Positions 1 through 13,239 of a DNA stretch of 64,000 nucleotides are shown piece after piece. Within the stretch, counting starts at the first letter, position 1. Each line of letters opens with the position of its first letter. Source of the DNA: Corylus avellana (taxonomy: Eukaryota; Streptophyta; Magnoliopsida; Fagales; Betulaceae). A program made the translations under genes and the position numbers. The notes under the pieces are model-generated. The model ran no database searches, was not told the origin of the DNA, and worked only from the letters and a program-made list of their open reading frames with translations. The stretch lies in assembly GCF_901000735.1 (NCBI RefSeq), contig NC_081545.1, forward strand, positions 31,295,968 to 31,359,967, written 5' to 3'.

Positions 1-3000
1 TAACCCAGTCAACAACGGTTGACGCTGGCTGCTCCCACCACTCATCAAGCTGCAATGTCATACCAGAACACAAGGATTTAAAGAAAAGAAAAAAATCCAA
101 AATAAGGAACAAAATCAAAAAGAAAAGAGTCAAGAACACTATTATACACCACCATCTGCAACTGGAATATAAATAATATTTTATTTTCAGTAGTTACTCA
201 TGCACACATATGCGATTGACTACGCGACATTACCCTCCACCCCTTGTATATGGAGGGAGGAGATCCCACTTGGCCTAAAGACCATTGACATGGAATACTA
301 GTTTTGCCCATCACTTGCAAATAAGTTACAAATAAAGCTGTTTTTGCCCAGAGAGAAAGGTGTCAAGCTCCAACAAGCATGATTACCTGAAACCTAGACT
401 CAAGAATGATGAACTGGCATGTTGGAGTTAAACATATAGCTTCAAAAGTCATACAATTCAAAGTGCTTGAGGAAGAGATAACTGCTTTTAAGGGACTCAA
501 GAAAAGAAGGTTCTAACACTTCTTAGTGGTAGGTAAATATGAGAAAAGTCTTCTAACTGATTTACAAGTACGAACATGAATGTTAAAAATTGAATTCAAG
601 AAATATCCAATTTTGAATTAAGCATTATTTTTTTGCCTCCCATAAGCATTTGAAGAACAGCCATTTAACTTCCTTCTTACATATTACCTATCACCCTAAA
701 ATTCCCCAGAAAACAGGATTGGGATAATGGAAAAATAAGATTCCAATAACGCAATCAAACAAATCCCAAGGAAAAGCAGTCAGATAGTGTTTAGACAGCA
801 TGTCTAGAGTTTTGAATCTCCATAAATGACTCTTAACTGGCTCCATTACTGTATCAAAAAACTGCAACTAATTGTGCCATGCAAAGAAGGACAAACAAAG
901 CAATTTAAAAACTGAAAACCATACATCATTTATTCCAAATTCAGAGTGCTTGATAACAAAACCAAACAATTGTTAAGTTCCATGCTGTCCCCAGTTGAAA
1001 ACTCTTGTTAGTTTTACCCACAGTGTTGGAAAGCACACATGTTTTTTGAGTCAATATTTTTAAAGGTAATTTGTAAAAGGGATCCATTTAGATTATAGGG
1101 GCTCAAATTCTAGTAAAATAATTCAGAATACTCACATACCTATACTGTTGGAAATGTAAAAACAACAGTGAGCTCCACAAGATAAAAGCCAAAATCTTGG
1201 TTTAGGGAGCAAGGACAAGGAGATGAAAGCCCATATTTTGTCTAAAACTTTTTGACTAATCACGCCTATATCCTTTTTGTCAACAACCAAGAATATGTTA
1301 CTTGAGAGTTTATCAGGAATAGTTGTACCAATGTATCTACTGCGCCACCCAACCCAAAATTTTTATATCAGAGCTAATATAGTTGTGCACATGCATAAAA
1401 CCATTTATGGCATGCCCTTTCTCAACTAATAAACACGAGGGGGTTTCTCCGATGGTGTCTTCTCCGGGTGATTGTTGGTTCGACGGGCTTGTTTTATCTT
1501 CAGCGCAGTATTGGTTGGTGGTGGTTTCTGGGTGTTTCTTGGTCTAATGGGGTGGGAGTTTGATGGGGGAGACCGCTTGATGGGGTGCAGTTTTGTCAGC
1601 AGTTCGGTGGGTCAATCTGTTGTTTGTTGTTGCGGGGGAAGGAGATGGAGTTTTTTCTGCGGGGGTCATGGGTTTTAGTGGGTTTGGGTTGTGTTGTTGG
1701 GTGTCTTGTAGTTTGGTGGGTTCTAACGTGTGGGGGGGTTTCGCTTGGGGTCCTTTTTGGGCTTCTGTGGGGGGTTTTTTGTTTGTTTGTTTTTTTTTTT
1801 TTCTTTTTCTAGGTGGTCTTTTTGTAAACTTCCTGTGTACGGGTGCCTTAGGTATTATGAACATATAAGCAGTGTTTACTACCGATGATTTAACTTCTAG
1901 TGATGGTAGTTTACTCACCAAACCCTCAACGTATTTACAATCTTCCAAGGACTTTTGAGCATTCAAAACTGCAGTCTTAAGTTCAGGCAACCATTTCTCC
2001 ACGACAGTCTTTTCTTGTTCAGCAGCCAAATTCAAACAATAACTTGTTGTCCTGCAAGATGTAGTCAATGGATATTAACAAAGAGACAGAGGCAAAGAAA
2101 ATCACAGATAATGCAATGCATATGTGACCATACTTAGTCGAATTGCTCAATCATATAGAACAATTTCCAAGATAGCACAAGAGCTGTGTAGACAGGTCCA
2201 GGTAGAACTTAGAAGATCAAGGAAAGGCAAAGAATTTTAAATAAATAGGCCTTAACTGCATCTCTCAAAAGATACAGATCACAGAGACAAAAAAAAAAAA
2301 AATTTGAAACAAAGCCAGACTGGTAAAAGACCTTGCCAGGTCATTGGTGGTTCAAACAATATTCAAGTTCATTGAGAAGACTAATTTCAATGAGGGAGAA
2401 ACTGCCAGCTAAAGCAAAAAAGAAACTTTTCTCAGCAAGAAGACATTTTCAGCTTCACCTGTCATATTCTTGTTGAGCACGGTAAGCATGGTTCAACAAT
2501 GCATGACCACTTTCAACAAGTTCTTGCCGTATATGAACCAAATTTATTGCCTTTGCCAACTCCTCCAACACACTAGCCTCAGAACCACGAAGTTTCAAAC
2601 AGAATTCAAGGGACTCCAACACTGATGCTAAACTAGCATCTGAACCCTCCAAACCTGATTATCAAGTAAAAGTTATCAGTTGATCATAAACCATGATTTG
2701 GATCAGAAATGGACAGAGAGCCATCAAGTGGGCATTTAAAGCCCTAAAAATAATCTAAAGCAAAGAAGTTGAAAACCTCTAAACAAAGCAGTCCCACACC
2801 CTTTTTTTCTAAGTAAAAGTAATTTATTAAAAAGCTCAGAAGGCACAACCCAAGTGCACATGAAATATACAAGAGATACACCTAACTAGAAGAAGAAAAA
2901 GGTAAAGAAAAACACAAAAACTAGAAATATTTGAGGCAATTGTCCAAAGGTAAAATGTCTTTAGAAAAAAATCCTTTAGATTCCCATCGTCTGTTCACAG

Positions 3001-6000
3001 TCTTCAAAACATTGATCCATTCTTTCCTTCCAAATACACCACACAAGGCCCAATAGAACCAACTTCCAAAAAGCAACATCCCCAAAACCTACCACATTGA
3101 CCTTTCCAACCAACTTCCTTTTAATACCAATACTACATTTAACCAAAAAAAAAAAAGTAACAACAAAAAATTCCCTAAGACTTAGAACTGTAGATCAGAC
3201 CACATGAACCATATGTGCTTCTTTTATACTATTTCATAAGAACTCTTATGGAGAATCCAAGAATTTCCAAAACCTGGGAGTTCAATGTAGTTTAATTTTT
3301 CTTATGCACATCCTAGAAAAAGAAGTACGTGAAACAACTTAACATTTGACATATTCGGCACCCATTTTGTGCTGAGTGCATGTAAATCTGTGGGCACAGA
3401 TGAGTATTAAGGGCTACACTGTGTCAGACAAAGTTAATTTACCCTTGGTAAAACCAGCACTAAGTCATTGGCTCTTATTATGTACTGATCCAAGCCATGT
3501 TCTACCTTACATATACTAGACAATTAAGAATATGACAGCAGCATGTGTGGTATGAGTGTCTTGTCACATATAAATGTACTAGTTTGCATGCATGTTTGTC
3601 TTTGTTGCATTAGTGTTAAATCCCCACTTACCCCAAAAGTTTAATGTCATAGGAAATTATTGATTTAATCATCTAATTAATATTCTAACACTTTCCTTCA
3701 CATGTGGGCTCAAACTTCCCCTTAATAAGTGAAATGTTTAATTGAAATGGGAAGTGAATGGCAGAGACAAAGTTCGAACTCAAAATCTTTGCTCTAATAC
3801 TATGTTAAATCACCAATTATCTCAAAAGCTTAAGCTGATTGAAAATTGTTGATTTAATAATTTAATTAATATTTTAACAATTAGTTATTAAGATTGGTTA
3901 CTATACATCCTTGAGATACTAGAAGCAACTAAAGTTGGCGGGTCAAGTTGGTTTACCTAGTGTATATCCCACCCATTCGTGAAAAAAGTAAAATTAGTAC
4001 ATAGTTAGCGAACAAAAAAAATATAAGCAAGTAGTTTTTATTTCCAAACTAGGACTCCTTGATATTTTAGTTTTAAGGAAAGATTTCTATGAATGGAGGA
4101 AAGAGGCAACTGGTACTTTTGTGCAAAACATGATGTTGATGGCCAAAAACTCACCAGCAGGATATTGAAGTGCAGAAGAAACACGGCATATTGATGGAAT
4201 TGCAGATAGATCCCTGGCACCAGCTTTTGCAGTTAATAAAGCAGCATTCTTTTCTGCGGAAGCAACAGCTTCAGGTCCAGTGGATCCATTAGCACCCATA
4301 GACTCTAAGAGTGCCTGATGCAAAATTATTGAAAAAATAAGCCAAAAATAAGTCCAAGAATTTATGGATGCAAGCTGTTACAGAGAAAAAAATTCATGAT
4401 CTCAAAAGCATAAAAGATTTGAACCCAAAAAATATGCAGTCACACACAGGGTAAGTACATTAGGAAGTAGGGCTTTCCCATACAGAGATGTCATACAGGA
4501 TATCATAGTGTCAAGATCTATCTTATTAGTAGTCATCAGTAAATCCATTCACATAGGCCGTGACACCATTATCAACATCCAACTTGAATGTCAACATATC
4601 ACATAATTAACAGAATTTCATACATGGTATTTGAACCAACTAAAACTAGGTAGGTGAGACACATTGAATAATAGGTTTCCAGACCTCCACAAGAAGCATG
4701 CAACTTGCTGCATTGCAGACAAATTTCAAAACATTAGTTCCACATATATCTCAAGAGGAGAATCCACGAAAATTGCAATTCTCGACTTGTCCTGTCATGT
4801 CATACTCGTACAGGGGCCACATTAAACCTTTACACATCATTCCAATTATCGGGTGCCACCCAATTCGGAATGGGGCTCCAAACTGGAACTCTTTAATTTA
4901 GTATTTAAACAGGTCCAGGAGTTCTGAGCAATAAATTCTTGTTGTGGAATGAATCCCACATCATTAAGATACAAGCTTGGTTATGGTTTTAGTACAAACT
5001 AGGCCACTCAACCAACTAGCTTAAACATTTAAGGCGGATATTTCCAACACGTTATGGATGCGGTTTGTTTATTATTGGACTCCACATGCTTGGTTCAATT
5101 GCATCTGTCACTATTTCATTAGGCTGGTTGAGCCCCTCTGGCTATGGTACTACTGGATTTATTCTGTTTTCGTTGGGCCAACACGTGAGCGGTGTTGAAG
5201 TATGAGTCCCTCATAGGTTTGGTGTGAGCGTGGTTATGAAATTATGTACTGGTTGGACCTCTCGACCAACTACCAACTATCTTAAGCTTTAGGGTTGCAA
5301 CTTTTGATATGAACTTAAGAGTGAAGCAGCACTAGCAATCACAGGCACTATGGCAGCATTGAGAACAAAGATAGCACCAGACACATTCACAAGTAAAGGT
5401 ACAAGAATGAACAAATCTTAGTAATCCTTAATACACCCCAAAAAAAAAAAAAGAGAAAAAAGAAGAGGATCGTAGGAGCAACTTCAAATTGTGGTTATAA
5501 ATGCCAATGGTAGTCATCTGTAATGAAATCATCATCAGATTCTGAAATGGCACCCCTAATCAACAAAAAGTAGATGTCGGGTATCCATGCTCACAATAAG
5601 AATTGCATTCAAATTTACCTCAAGTCATTGAGTGCTAGCTAGCTCATAGTACTTCCTCCTCTCATAAGAAAAGGATGGAGAGTGGAGTCAATTCAAGACC
5701 CACTGGATGCACAAGTAATATACCAATAAAAAGAAAGCGAAACAAAACAATCAAACCAACAATTACCAAAATCTAAGACTGCAAACAAACTTGGGATAAA
5801 TAGTTAACTAACCCAAACAACAACTTGTTCTATCATAGTTTCACAAACCTGTGGGGTTGATGGAAGCATGTAGAGGCTATTATCAGGACTTCGATAGAAA
5901 GCAGAAACTTCTTTATCAACAAGATCTTTTGCACTATTTGAAATGTCCACAACGAGTGCGCATGCTGGAATTATAGTGCTTGATGCATACTCCCTTGCGG

Positions 6001-9000
6001 CTAATGGCTGCTGGTTCCAAAACGCAGCGGCATCCTACAAGATTGTTGAATCACCTTAGAATTATCTATGACAAAACAAATTGTTTACTTATGCTGCTCA
6101 ACTTAAAGAAAACAACAGCCATAAATGCTAAGTTCCACCCATATTCTACTTTTACCACATAACTATATCACAAAGGCATACATAAATGATTGGCTGCCTA
6201 AGATACTACACATTTTGGATACCGTTTCTTGGAAAGCTTGCACTATCCCTTCTCACTTCCAACTATAATTTTACCTACAGATCCATAACTGAAGATGGGG
6301 GCTATTGGCCATTTTTACACCAGTTATTGTGAAAAGTGAAAGTGTGCTTCCATTTAATCACAAATTTGAGCTCAAATTAGTAGTTCTAATTACAGCATAA
6401 ATTGTATTTGATGGCTTCATTTAAAAAAATTCACAAATTTGAATGTTTAAGTGCTATTTAAAATTAAACTAAACCCTCCAATTTTCATCAGACAACAAAA
6501 CATGCCCTATGAATGCCTCTACATAGAACTAATTAACAGGTTTTACAAGAAGATTAAAGTTGAGATATCTTACCATGTTAGCCTTTAATAGAGCAGTATA
6601 TATGGTCTCCAGTTCAGATCTACGAGCATCAAACTCTTCAATCTTCTTCCATTTTTTTTTCAAAGAATCTTCAGCTTCTTTCCTCTCCGCACATAATTTA
6701 TTCAAGCGCTGTATTTCAGCCATTAGAGTATTCAAGCTCGCCTTCAACCCAGTAACTTCTCGTTCCTTTGTCCAAACATCCAACTGCACCAACACACCAA
6801 GAAATAATAAAAAATGCGGTCCAATGATCAACCACTTCCCCAAGGGGAGAAATATAACTTGAAAATCAGATACTATCAATATCTACTCTTGAGAAGAGTG
6901 ACTGATTTAGAGAGATTTAATTCAAGTTTGTAGAGTGTGAAAAAAATGAAATATTAAATGGGGAAGCAACGCAGATTGTATTTTATCTAGGATATAATCG
7001 TAGACAAAGAATACATGTGACTGACCCTGATTACCTTAATTAGTTGAGTTAACCAAAATAAAATATTTTAAACAAACAACGAATAAGAACAAAGACACAA
7101 GCGAAAAATCTCCAACCATAGCATTGTTCCACCCAGATTATTGTTAAACTGAAATACATAAGATGCACAAAGACTTGCCTCGAATTGCCTAAGACTGCCG
7201 ACAGTCTGTGATGCACCTCCAACAACTGCATCACTACTTCCAAGCAAACGTTTTACAAGTTTTTGACTCAAGTCCCTAGCTTCAGCAGCTTTATTCAGTG
7301 CATCTTCAGTAGCCAAAAATTGTTGAACATGAGCTTTCTGTGAACAAGATAAAATACCATAATCAATTAAACACCTTCCCAATGACATCAACTGAGCATA
7401 AATCAGAAAATGGGGGGGGGAAAATGAAGAAGAAGCAGAAAGTAGAGTGCAAAGTCTAATCAAAGCACTTTAAGAAAATGTACGAGTCTGGTTCTAAAAC
7501 CAGCTTAAACCCATTTTCGTTGACATGTATGAGATTGAGGGCTTTCATTTGGGATGAAGAAAAACAAGGAAGAAAAGAAGAGAGAGAGAGAGAGAGCAAT
7601 GCACTTGACAAGATCATATAGAGAAACATTACTTATCAAAAAAAAAAAGATCAGATAGAGAGACATAACTACTTGCAATATTAATAAAAGAACGAGTCAA
7701 GGTCCGAAGAGAGGAAAACAAAATAGTTTGCAGATCAAACGAACAATAAAGCTTTAATAAATTAACTATGCAGTAACTAACGCATAAAATTAAAATGAAA
7801 AACAAAAAGGTACCTGTCTTTCAAGAAGTTGATTTTGAGTTCCTCTAGAAGGTATATCTCCTCCAATCTTTCCATTACCATAAAGCTGATAGTGTAATGG
7901 TGAGTTCACATCAGGAGAAGAAACATCCATAACTGTGTTGTTCTCATACTTGTACCTATTCAGCAATCAAAATGTATTGGTCCATTAAAAGGTGTTTGCA
8001 CATTGATTAAAGAGACCGAAACTTTACCAGTAGATGCTTAAAAAGCATTACACCAGCAAAAGGCCTCTTTGATATTAAAGATGAAACAAAAGGGAACAAA
8101 TTTTACACATGGTATATGAAATCATTATAATGATTTTAAGCAATCAAAAGGGAAAAAAGATGAAACAAGTCAAAGCAAGGAGTAAATCATGCCAAAACAA
8201 TACATACATGAGAGTATGTATCCTATTCATCAATATCAAAAATATGAAACGAAACGTTAAAGGAAAAAAATTTGTGTAACAAAATCCATCAAATTTGTGA
8301 TACAACTCAACTAACTAATGAAAACTCGACAATTTAAGAGCCAAGAATGAAAACCATTTTTCAGTAATAATATGAACTTATTGGAAAAAAAATAAGAACT
8401 ATATGCAAAAATGATGAGAAATCCTCTGGCAAAGAATGAAAAGCAATAAAACTATTGGAATAACCTGAAAACAAACATAGTTGACTAGAAAAAGAGTCCA
8501 TGTCTGCCAAAAGAGAAACGAATGGAAACTACTACCTTTTAGGGAGGTTAAAAATAGGCACCAAGACCCATAAAGCAAATGCACCTCTCTTGGCTAACAG
8601 CCTGTGTCCAACTTTACCTACCTATTTACCAAAAAAATATTACATGTCCAATGAAGGACCTTTAACAAACGAACATACTTCAAAGGGTTGCGTTGACATA
8701 GATGCAAAAGAAATAACCCTTTTTTTTATTAATTGAAATACCATTAAACGCGTAAGCTGCCCTCAGGTATAAAAAAATCCTTTGAAATATCAAACCCAGA
8801 TATACAACATCCCCATCCTTAAAGCTCTGCTCAAATCAATAGACAACTTTGATGCAGTGCCAAATTGGCAGCCATGACACAATTACATAGATGTTAAGGT
8901 GGCTAAGTAAGAAGACTAAGAGTTATTGGCTTGGAGTAGAAGACTTGTTATACAACTACCTATATTTATTAGAAATTTGTCATGTTCAAGTCTCTCTATA

Positions 9001-11463
9001 TTTGGATGGTTGCCTACAATAGTTCTCTTTTTTCTAATTTTCTATAATTTTTGAATTTGTGTTTTTCTGCTACCTAGTTGGGTGTCTCTCTTTTTATACT
9101 CCCTATGTACTTGGGTTACGCCCCTTTACAGTTCTAAGAAGATTGAATTACTCATAAAAAAAAAAAAAAATATCTGTGATAAGACAATTTTGGTAGAGCA
9201 TCGTTCCCTTTTCCTTCTTCCTCTCTTGGTTGTGGATTGTTGCTCTACCTTCCTCCTTCCTCTAATCCAACCCATTTCAAAATCATTCACATCTATTCTA
9301 GCAACCATCTAAGCTAATAGCATAAACTATGCTGACCCAGATTGGTATGTGAGAAGAAATAGTTGAGAAATGGCGGGAACAATTTTAAATATACTATCAA
9401 AATACTTAAAATTCTAGTTATAGTTCAATGATATGTAGAGTCCATCCTAGCTATCAAAACCTGCTCCAAGCATTGCTGTAAACGCGGGTGCTAAAAACTT
9501 AAATGTGATTGCTTACAGTAAAACATAAAAATCCCCATACAAGACCAAACCAAGCTTGATCATCTATTTAAAATCTTAAAGTTACTTTTCTCAAACAAGG
9601 TTTCAGAGGAAATGAGCCAATAAATATATTTAATTTCTCGAACTCCAAACATTATAAATGATCACTCAAGAAGACCTCAAACAAATTATTTTCTAAAGTG
9701 AACTATTAAAATTGATGGTTCAAAAATAGGGCAAGCAACAACCTCATCAACAAACAGTGGTCTGATATTCAAACAAGTAGCACTAAGTAGAAGAATGATC
9801 TTGTCGGCAATCAGTGGTCCGAGATTCACACAAGTAGCACTAAGTAGAAGACTAGTAATAGACCCCTAGACCCCCAACTAAAAAACCATAGTCAAACATC
9901 AACAAAGTAGAACAAAGAGTGCGAAGATTCGTATGAACACAAATTGAAAACAATAAGAATGTAATTTTATACCTTAAAGTTTCTGCATCAGCTCTAACAT
10001 CAATTTTCTCAATCTCTCTAGAAATTAGAGTTTTCAGCCTTAAAGTGTATGCAGTAATTGCTTGAAGCAACTGAGGAGGACTCTTCAAGCAATTTGCAAT
10101 AACAGCTCTAACCTCGTCAGGTATTTCACCATCAAAATCAACACCTAGCTTGGCTGCTTCCAATTGAGGATTCAAATGAATACCACTTCCTTCATAAGCA
10201 GGAAAACAATTGCATATTTTTTCAATCATACGTGCTGCAAGAGATTCACATGCCTTTCGGATACTTCTCTCCCGGTTTGTTTCTATAAGAATCATGTCAT
10301 CCGCAGATTTACTGTCCTTAACAGTTGAATACACAGCTTCCTTCTCACTGTCACCAAATCTTTTAATCACTTCATCTGAAGAGTCAAGACTTAATCTTTG
10401 AGCATCCCTTGCTTGATTAACATAGTAACAAAGACGTTTGTGATACTCTGCAAATATTTTTGCTGCTTCATCACACTGTTGGTCATAAGCCTTCAACATC
10501 ACCTGCTTGTGCCTGCATTATGTGTAAGCAAATATAAGCTCTGTTGAATTGAGTTTAGTTAGCAAATTATTAAAACACACCATCAAAAAAAAAAGGTAAC
10601 ATGCGCTATATCGATATTGGACTCATTTACAAAAGGCCTACGCAATTCAGTGTATGGTAATCACTGCTCATCTACTTCAACAAACTCCGTGCACTTTCTC
10701 ACAACAAAGTTTACTTCTTCAAAACATAGTCATATCAGTGGTAACATAAACTTCGCATTCGCAATGCGTATAATAACCGCTTAACTAAAAAGAACCGACA
10801 TCGTTCAAATGACACAATATTCCAAATTCGTTCCTCATCAAAACAACACAATTATTATTTCTTTGAACCAAAACACACTACAAATCACGCAAAAGTCAAC
10901 AAACAGATAGAAGCAAAACATAGCCACTGATTTTCCAAACCCCCGAACCTGTAATTGGCACGCTCGTCGAGCATTCTCTTGCGCTCGGCCTCCTCCCTCG
11001 CAACCTCCAGCATCTTGGCCCTCAAATCCTTCCTCTGCCTCCTCACCACATTCCTCAACCTCTCCACCTCCTTCGCAGCCGCTTCCCTCTCCAGCAACGC
11101 TGCCTCCTTCCTCTCCACGACGCCCAATCCCTCCTCCGCCGCCGAGGCCTTCTCCTTCCTCCTCCCTCTACTCCTACCCTCCTCTTTGCCACCACCGCCG
11201 CTATCCCCACCGCTACCTCCCCCGTGGACCGTGATGTTCCTCCGAATGTTCTCCACCGTCTTCTCCGACTTCACCCGCGCGATCAGGAAATTCCAGACCG
11301 GGATCATGTTCCCTCGGCAAATCTTGCGGAGGGCGTCCGTCGAGGGCAGCTGAGACTTGCCGCTCGCCGCGCTGTACGGGCCCAAGGGCCTGTACCCCAT
11401 CTCCTTCCGCAGCCACTCCAGTATGGCCTCCGGCTGGGCCGCCGAACCCGACGAGCTCTGCAT
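1..11463 (-). CDS. AUG5: AUGMIN subunit 5 (HAUS5-like), 3' end outside window
   Basis: AUG5 is a subunit of the plant augmin complex, which recruits gamma-tubulin to existing microtubules and supports branching nucleation in spindle, phragmoplast and cortical arrays. Coding exons on the minus strand: 11463-10949, 10512-9973, 7955-7814, 7337-7179, 6783-6574, 6034-5849, 4314-4155, 2654-2459, 2051-1919 and 49-<1. They join in frame to 763 codons; the remembered Arabidopsis protein is about 796 aa, so roughly 30 residues are missing. The N-terminus ([17 protein letters not shown], then [13 protein letters not shown]) and internal blocks ([46 protein letters not shown]) match the family closely. 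A Gly/Lys/Arg-rich linker follows residue 80, then long helical, coiled-coil-like stretches. The ATG at 11463 is used; an in-frame GTG nine bases upstream is not a plant start. The intron after exon 4 has a GC donor. Introns contain LINE and TRIM remnants. Confidence 0.96.
1440..1860 (+). mobile_element. G/T-rich segment, possible LINE 3' remnant, in AUG5 intron 9
   Basis: Within AUG5 intron 9 (50-1918) about 400 bases are strikingly G- and T-rich on the plus strand, unlike the AT-rich intron around them. The segment ends in a T-run (about 1789-1800) and a phrase like the 3' ends of plant L1-type LINEs (CTTCCTGTGTACGGGTGCC near 1829). Several short open frames here are composition artefacts. 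A degraded LINE 3' end is the best guess; no target duplication was found. The rest of the intron (50-1440) shows nothing recognisable. Confidence 0.35.
2797..3260 (-). mobile_element. 5'-truncated L1-type LINE remnant in AUG5 intron 7
   Basis: Read on the minus strand, 3070-2985 encodes a stretch typical of the zinc-knuckle/C-terminal region of plant LINE reverse transcriptases ([19 protein letters not shown]). It is followed by a LINE-like 3' UTR containing CATGTGCACTTGGGTTGTGCC (about 2870-2840) and an A-rich tail (T-rich on plus near 2803-2811). Reading frames are broken. It is inserted in AUG5 intron 7, in the sense direction of the host gene. Confidence 0.7.
3614..3879 (-). mobile_element. 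Complete TRIM-like mini-retrotransposon (family A)
   Basis: Two 77-bp direct repeats (3614-3690 and 3803-3879) begin TGTTAAATC and end TAACA on plus. They flank a 112-bp interior. Read on minus, the LTR is followed directly by TAGTATTAGAGC, a decayed primer-binding site for initiator Met-tRNA (TGGTATCAGAGC). The far LTR is preceded by a purine-rich tract. A perfect 5-bp target duplication, ATTAG, flanks the element (3609-3613 and 3880-3884). At 266 bp and with no coding capacity it fits a terminal-repeat retrotransposon in miniature. It lies in AUG5 intron 7. Confidence 0.88.
4940..5310 (+). mobile_element. Degenerate TRIM-like direct-repeat element (family D) in AUG5 intron 6
   Basis: Two diverged direct repeats of about 110 bp (4940-5049 and 5193-5305) share a TGTTG start, a GAATGAATCCCACAT-like block, a GTTATG block, and a GGCCACTCAACCAACTA / GGACCTCTCGACCAACTA block, in the same order. 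The first ends CCAACA. This looks like an old short-LTR element. The primer site and target duplication are not clear. The remainder of the intron (4315-5848) shows nothing else. Confidence 0.45.
7578..7596. repeat. (AG)n microsatellite
   Basis: A short run of AG dinucleotides in the AUG5 intron between exons 3 and 4. Confidence 0.8.
8990..9170 (+). mobile_element. LINE 3' tail in AUG5 intron 2
   Basis: The segment carries a plant LINE 3'-UTR phrase (ACTCCCTATGTACTTGGGTT near 9099, then ACGCCCCTTTACA) and ends in a 15-base poly(A) run at about 9156-9170. It is strongly 5'-truncated, with no protein-coding remnant visible. The left boundary is approximate and no target duplication was recognised. 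Confidence 0.6.
9750..9850. repeat. Two-copy tandem duplication, about 57-bp period
   Basis: The block CAGTGGTCTGATATTC, ending in AAGTAGCACTAAGTAGAAGA (from 9755), recurs 57 bases later with a few mismatches. It is a local tandem duplication in AUG5 intron 2, about 120 bp from the exon 2 donor at 9973. Confidence 0.75.
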
Positions 11464-12550
11464 TTCTGGCACCGAAAAAACTACCTAGGCTCGCACCGAA
11501 TTGTGATAGTGAGGAACCGAGGCCTATGAGCTCTGCATTGTGTATAAACCCTAATTTCCCGATCCGAACTTGGTCTCCGGAGCTACTATAGTATTGAATC
11601 TCAGAGATCAGATACTGTGACGATGTGCAAAATCCAAAGCGTATTTGAATTTCTTAGGTGGCGTACTTGCTGTTAAAAGTTCAAATCGGAGGTTCCGCTC
11701 TTGAATGTACCGCGTACATTGGTTCATTTAAGACACTATCTTCTACGGTTATTAGTACCCAACAAACAAAAAATAAATAAATATTCAGGTTAAAAGAAAA
11801 TATGATTAAACCAATTGGAATTACTCATAAACAAATAAATAAATCGAGAAAAAAATGATATTATAAACCATGTTGTCTTTTGAACAAAACAAAAATTATA
11901 TAACATAGAAAAATTGAAACCCTAATTTTGTACGTGTTTAAAAATGGTTCCTATAATTTAAAAAATAAAGAAGCACTCAATAACTTTTTATCACTTTAAA
12001 AGTCACTTGAATGTTTTTTCTAAATTACTAATAGGGTTTTTGCTAGTTCAGCAAATAGTCAAGTCACTCGCAACTACCTATTTTTCACATTCATTTTATA
12101 CCGGCTGAAATGACGTGTTTAATTTAATTGACTTCTCATGTCAGCCACAATAATAAATAAAAAAAACAAAAAATTACTTAAAACACCTTGGTGAATATGT
12201 AGAGTAAAGTTACTCATAAAACAAATAGATAGAAATCGAATGCAACAAGCTACCCGTATTGCATACAATACTGACAATTCATTGCACTCGATCTGAATAA
12301 AAAATAAATATGTCATATCTATTATTCCCTATGAAATCATGATTATGTCAGTTTCCACCCACGATTATTCCATATTTATTATGACATAATTATAAATTCA
12401 TGTGGAATAATAAATATGACTATGGAATATGTGTTCTTGATGTAGCATTGATTGGTGAATCAAGATTGACAAGATATATTGTCTGAATGAATGATGAGTG
12501 TTACTTTTGTAAAACACATTCAAACTCTTTACAAATTCTTGTTTCAGGTA
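11464..12550. other. AUG5 upstream region
   Basis: This holds the presumed AUG5 5' UTR and promoter. The 200 bp next to the ATG are less AT-rich. From about 11750 the DNA is AT-rich with no supported gene. A short inverted repeat (TTATTCCATATTTATTATGAC near 12364 against GGAATAATAAATATGAC near 12404) could be a MITE relic. Confidence 0.4.
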
Positions 12551-12839
12551 TCTTTTTTCTGCCCATTGATATGCCTTGTCATGACAATTGGAAATTCTGC
12601 TATTATGTTTGGTCTTTGACCCTCCACCTTCCCATTGTAATTGCCTGAGCTATTTTTCTATTTTGGTTAATTAATCTCTTTCACATATATTTTTTTTTTC
12701 TCTAATTGCAAAGCTCCAATAATGTGATACTATTTGTGCAGTACTGGTATTGTTGTTGTGTACATAGATTTGTTTTATCTATTGGGTGGTATTGTAAATA
12801 GTCTTTTAGTTTATGATGGGTTTCAACTTTTGGCATCTT

Positions 12840-13083
12840 TACTTTTCTTTTTTTTTTTAATAATAACCCATCATCAATGGCTCTTGTGATGATCCATAAG
12901 GTTTTTTTTATTTTAGGGATGGATTCAATAACTCACCAAGACACCTACTTCACCAATATTTTAAATGAAAGTGACTTTTTCTTAGAATCTGCAAATGAAA
13001 TGGTTGAACACCACGAGCCTACACCTCAAGTTGAGGTTAAACCTATTGTTAAAAACACAATGGGGTGGCAACTTCAACATTGA
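12840..13083 (+). pseudogene. Possible PIF/Harbinger ORF1 (Myb-like) N-terminal remnant
   Basis: A 68-codon frame ending at 13083 contains MDSITHQDTYFTNILN from 12919, resembling the N-terminus of the companion ORF1 protein of plant PIF/Harbinger transposons. A T-rich stretch ending in AG just before it could be a splice acceptor. It stops before any SANT/Myb domain. The nearby transposase relic on the opposite strand supports the assignment, which is otherwise weak. Confidence 0.4.
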
Positions 13084-13239
13084 TTTGATTGTGATCATTA
13101 GGTGCTCCATTATATTTTTAAATGTTAGACTACCTTATGTCCCAATAAATAAATAAAAAGAGAGCAGAAAACAAAATAAATAAAGATGAAATTAAAGCAC
13201 AATGACTATTACAAGTTGGCATAAACCTTCCAACAACAA

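Noticed and set aside
1593..1868. Hydrophobic small proteins in AUG5 intron 9
   Set aside because: Hydrophobicity follows from the G/T-rich composition. The frames are intronic and antisense to the gene.
11464..11472. Upstream in-frame start adding three residues to AUG5
   Set aside because: The codon is GTG, not ATG. The ATG at 11463 begins the conserved N-terminus.
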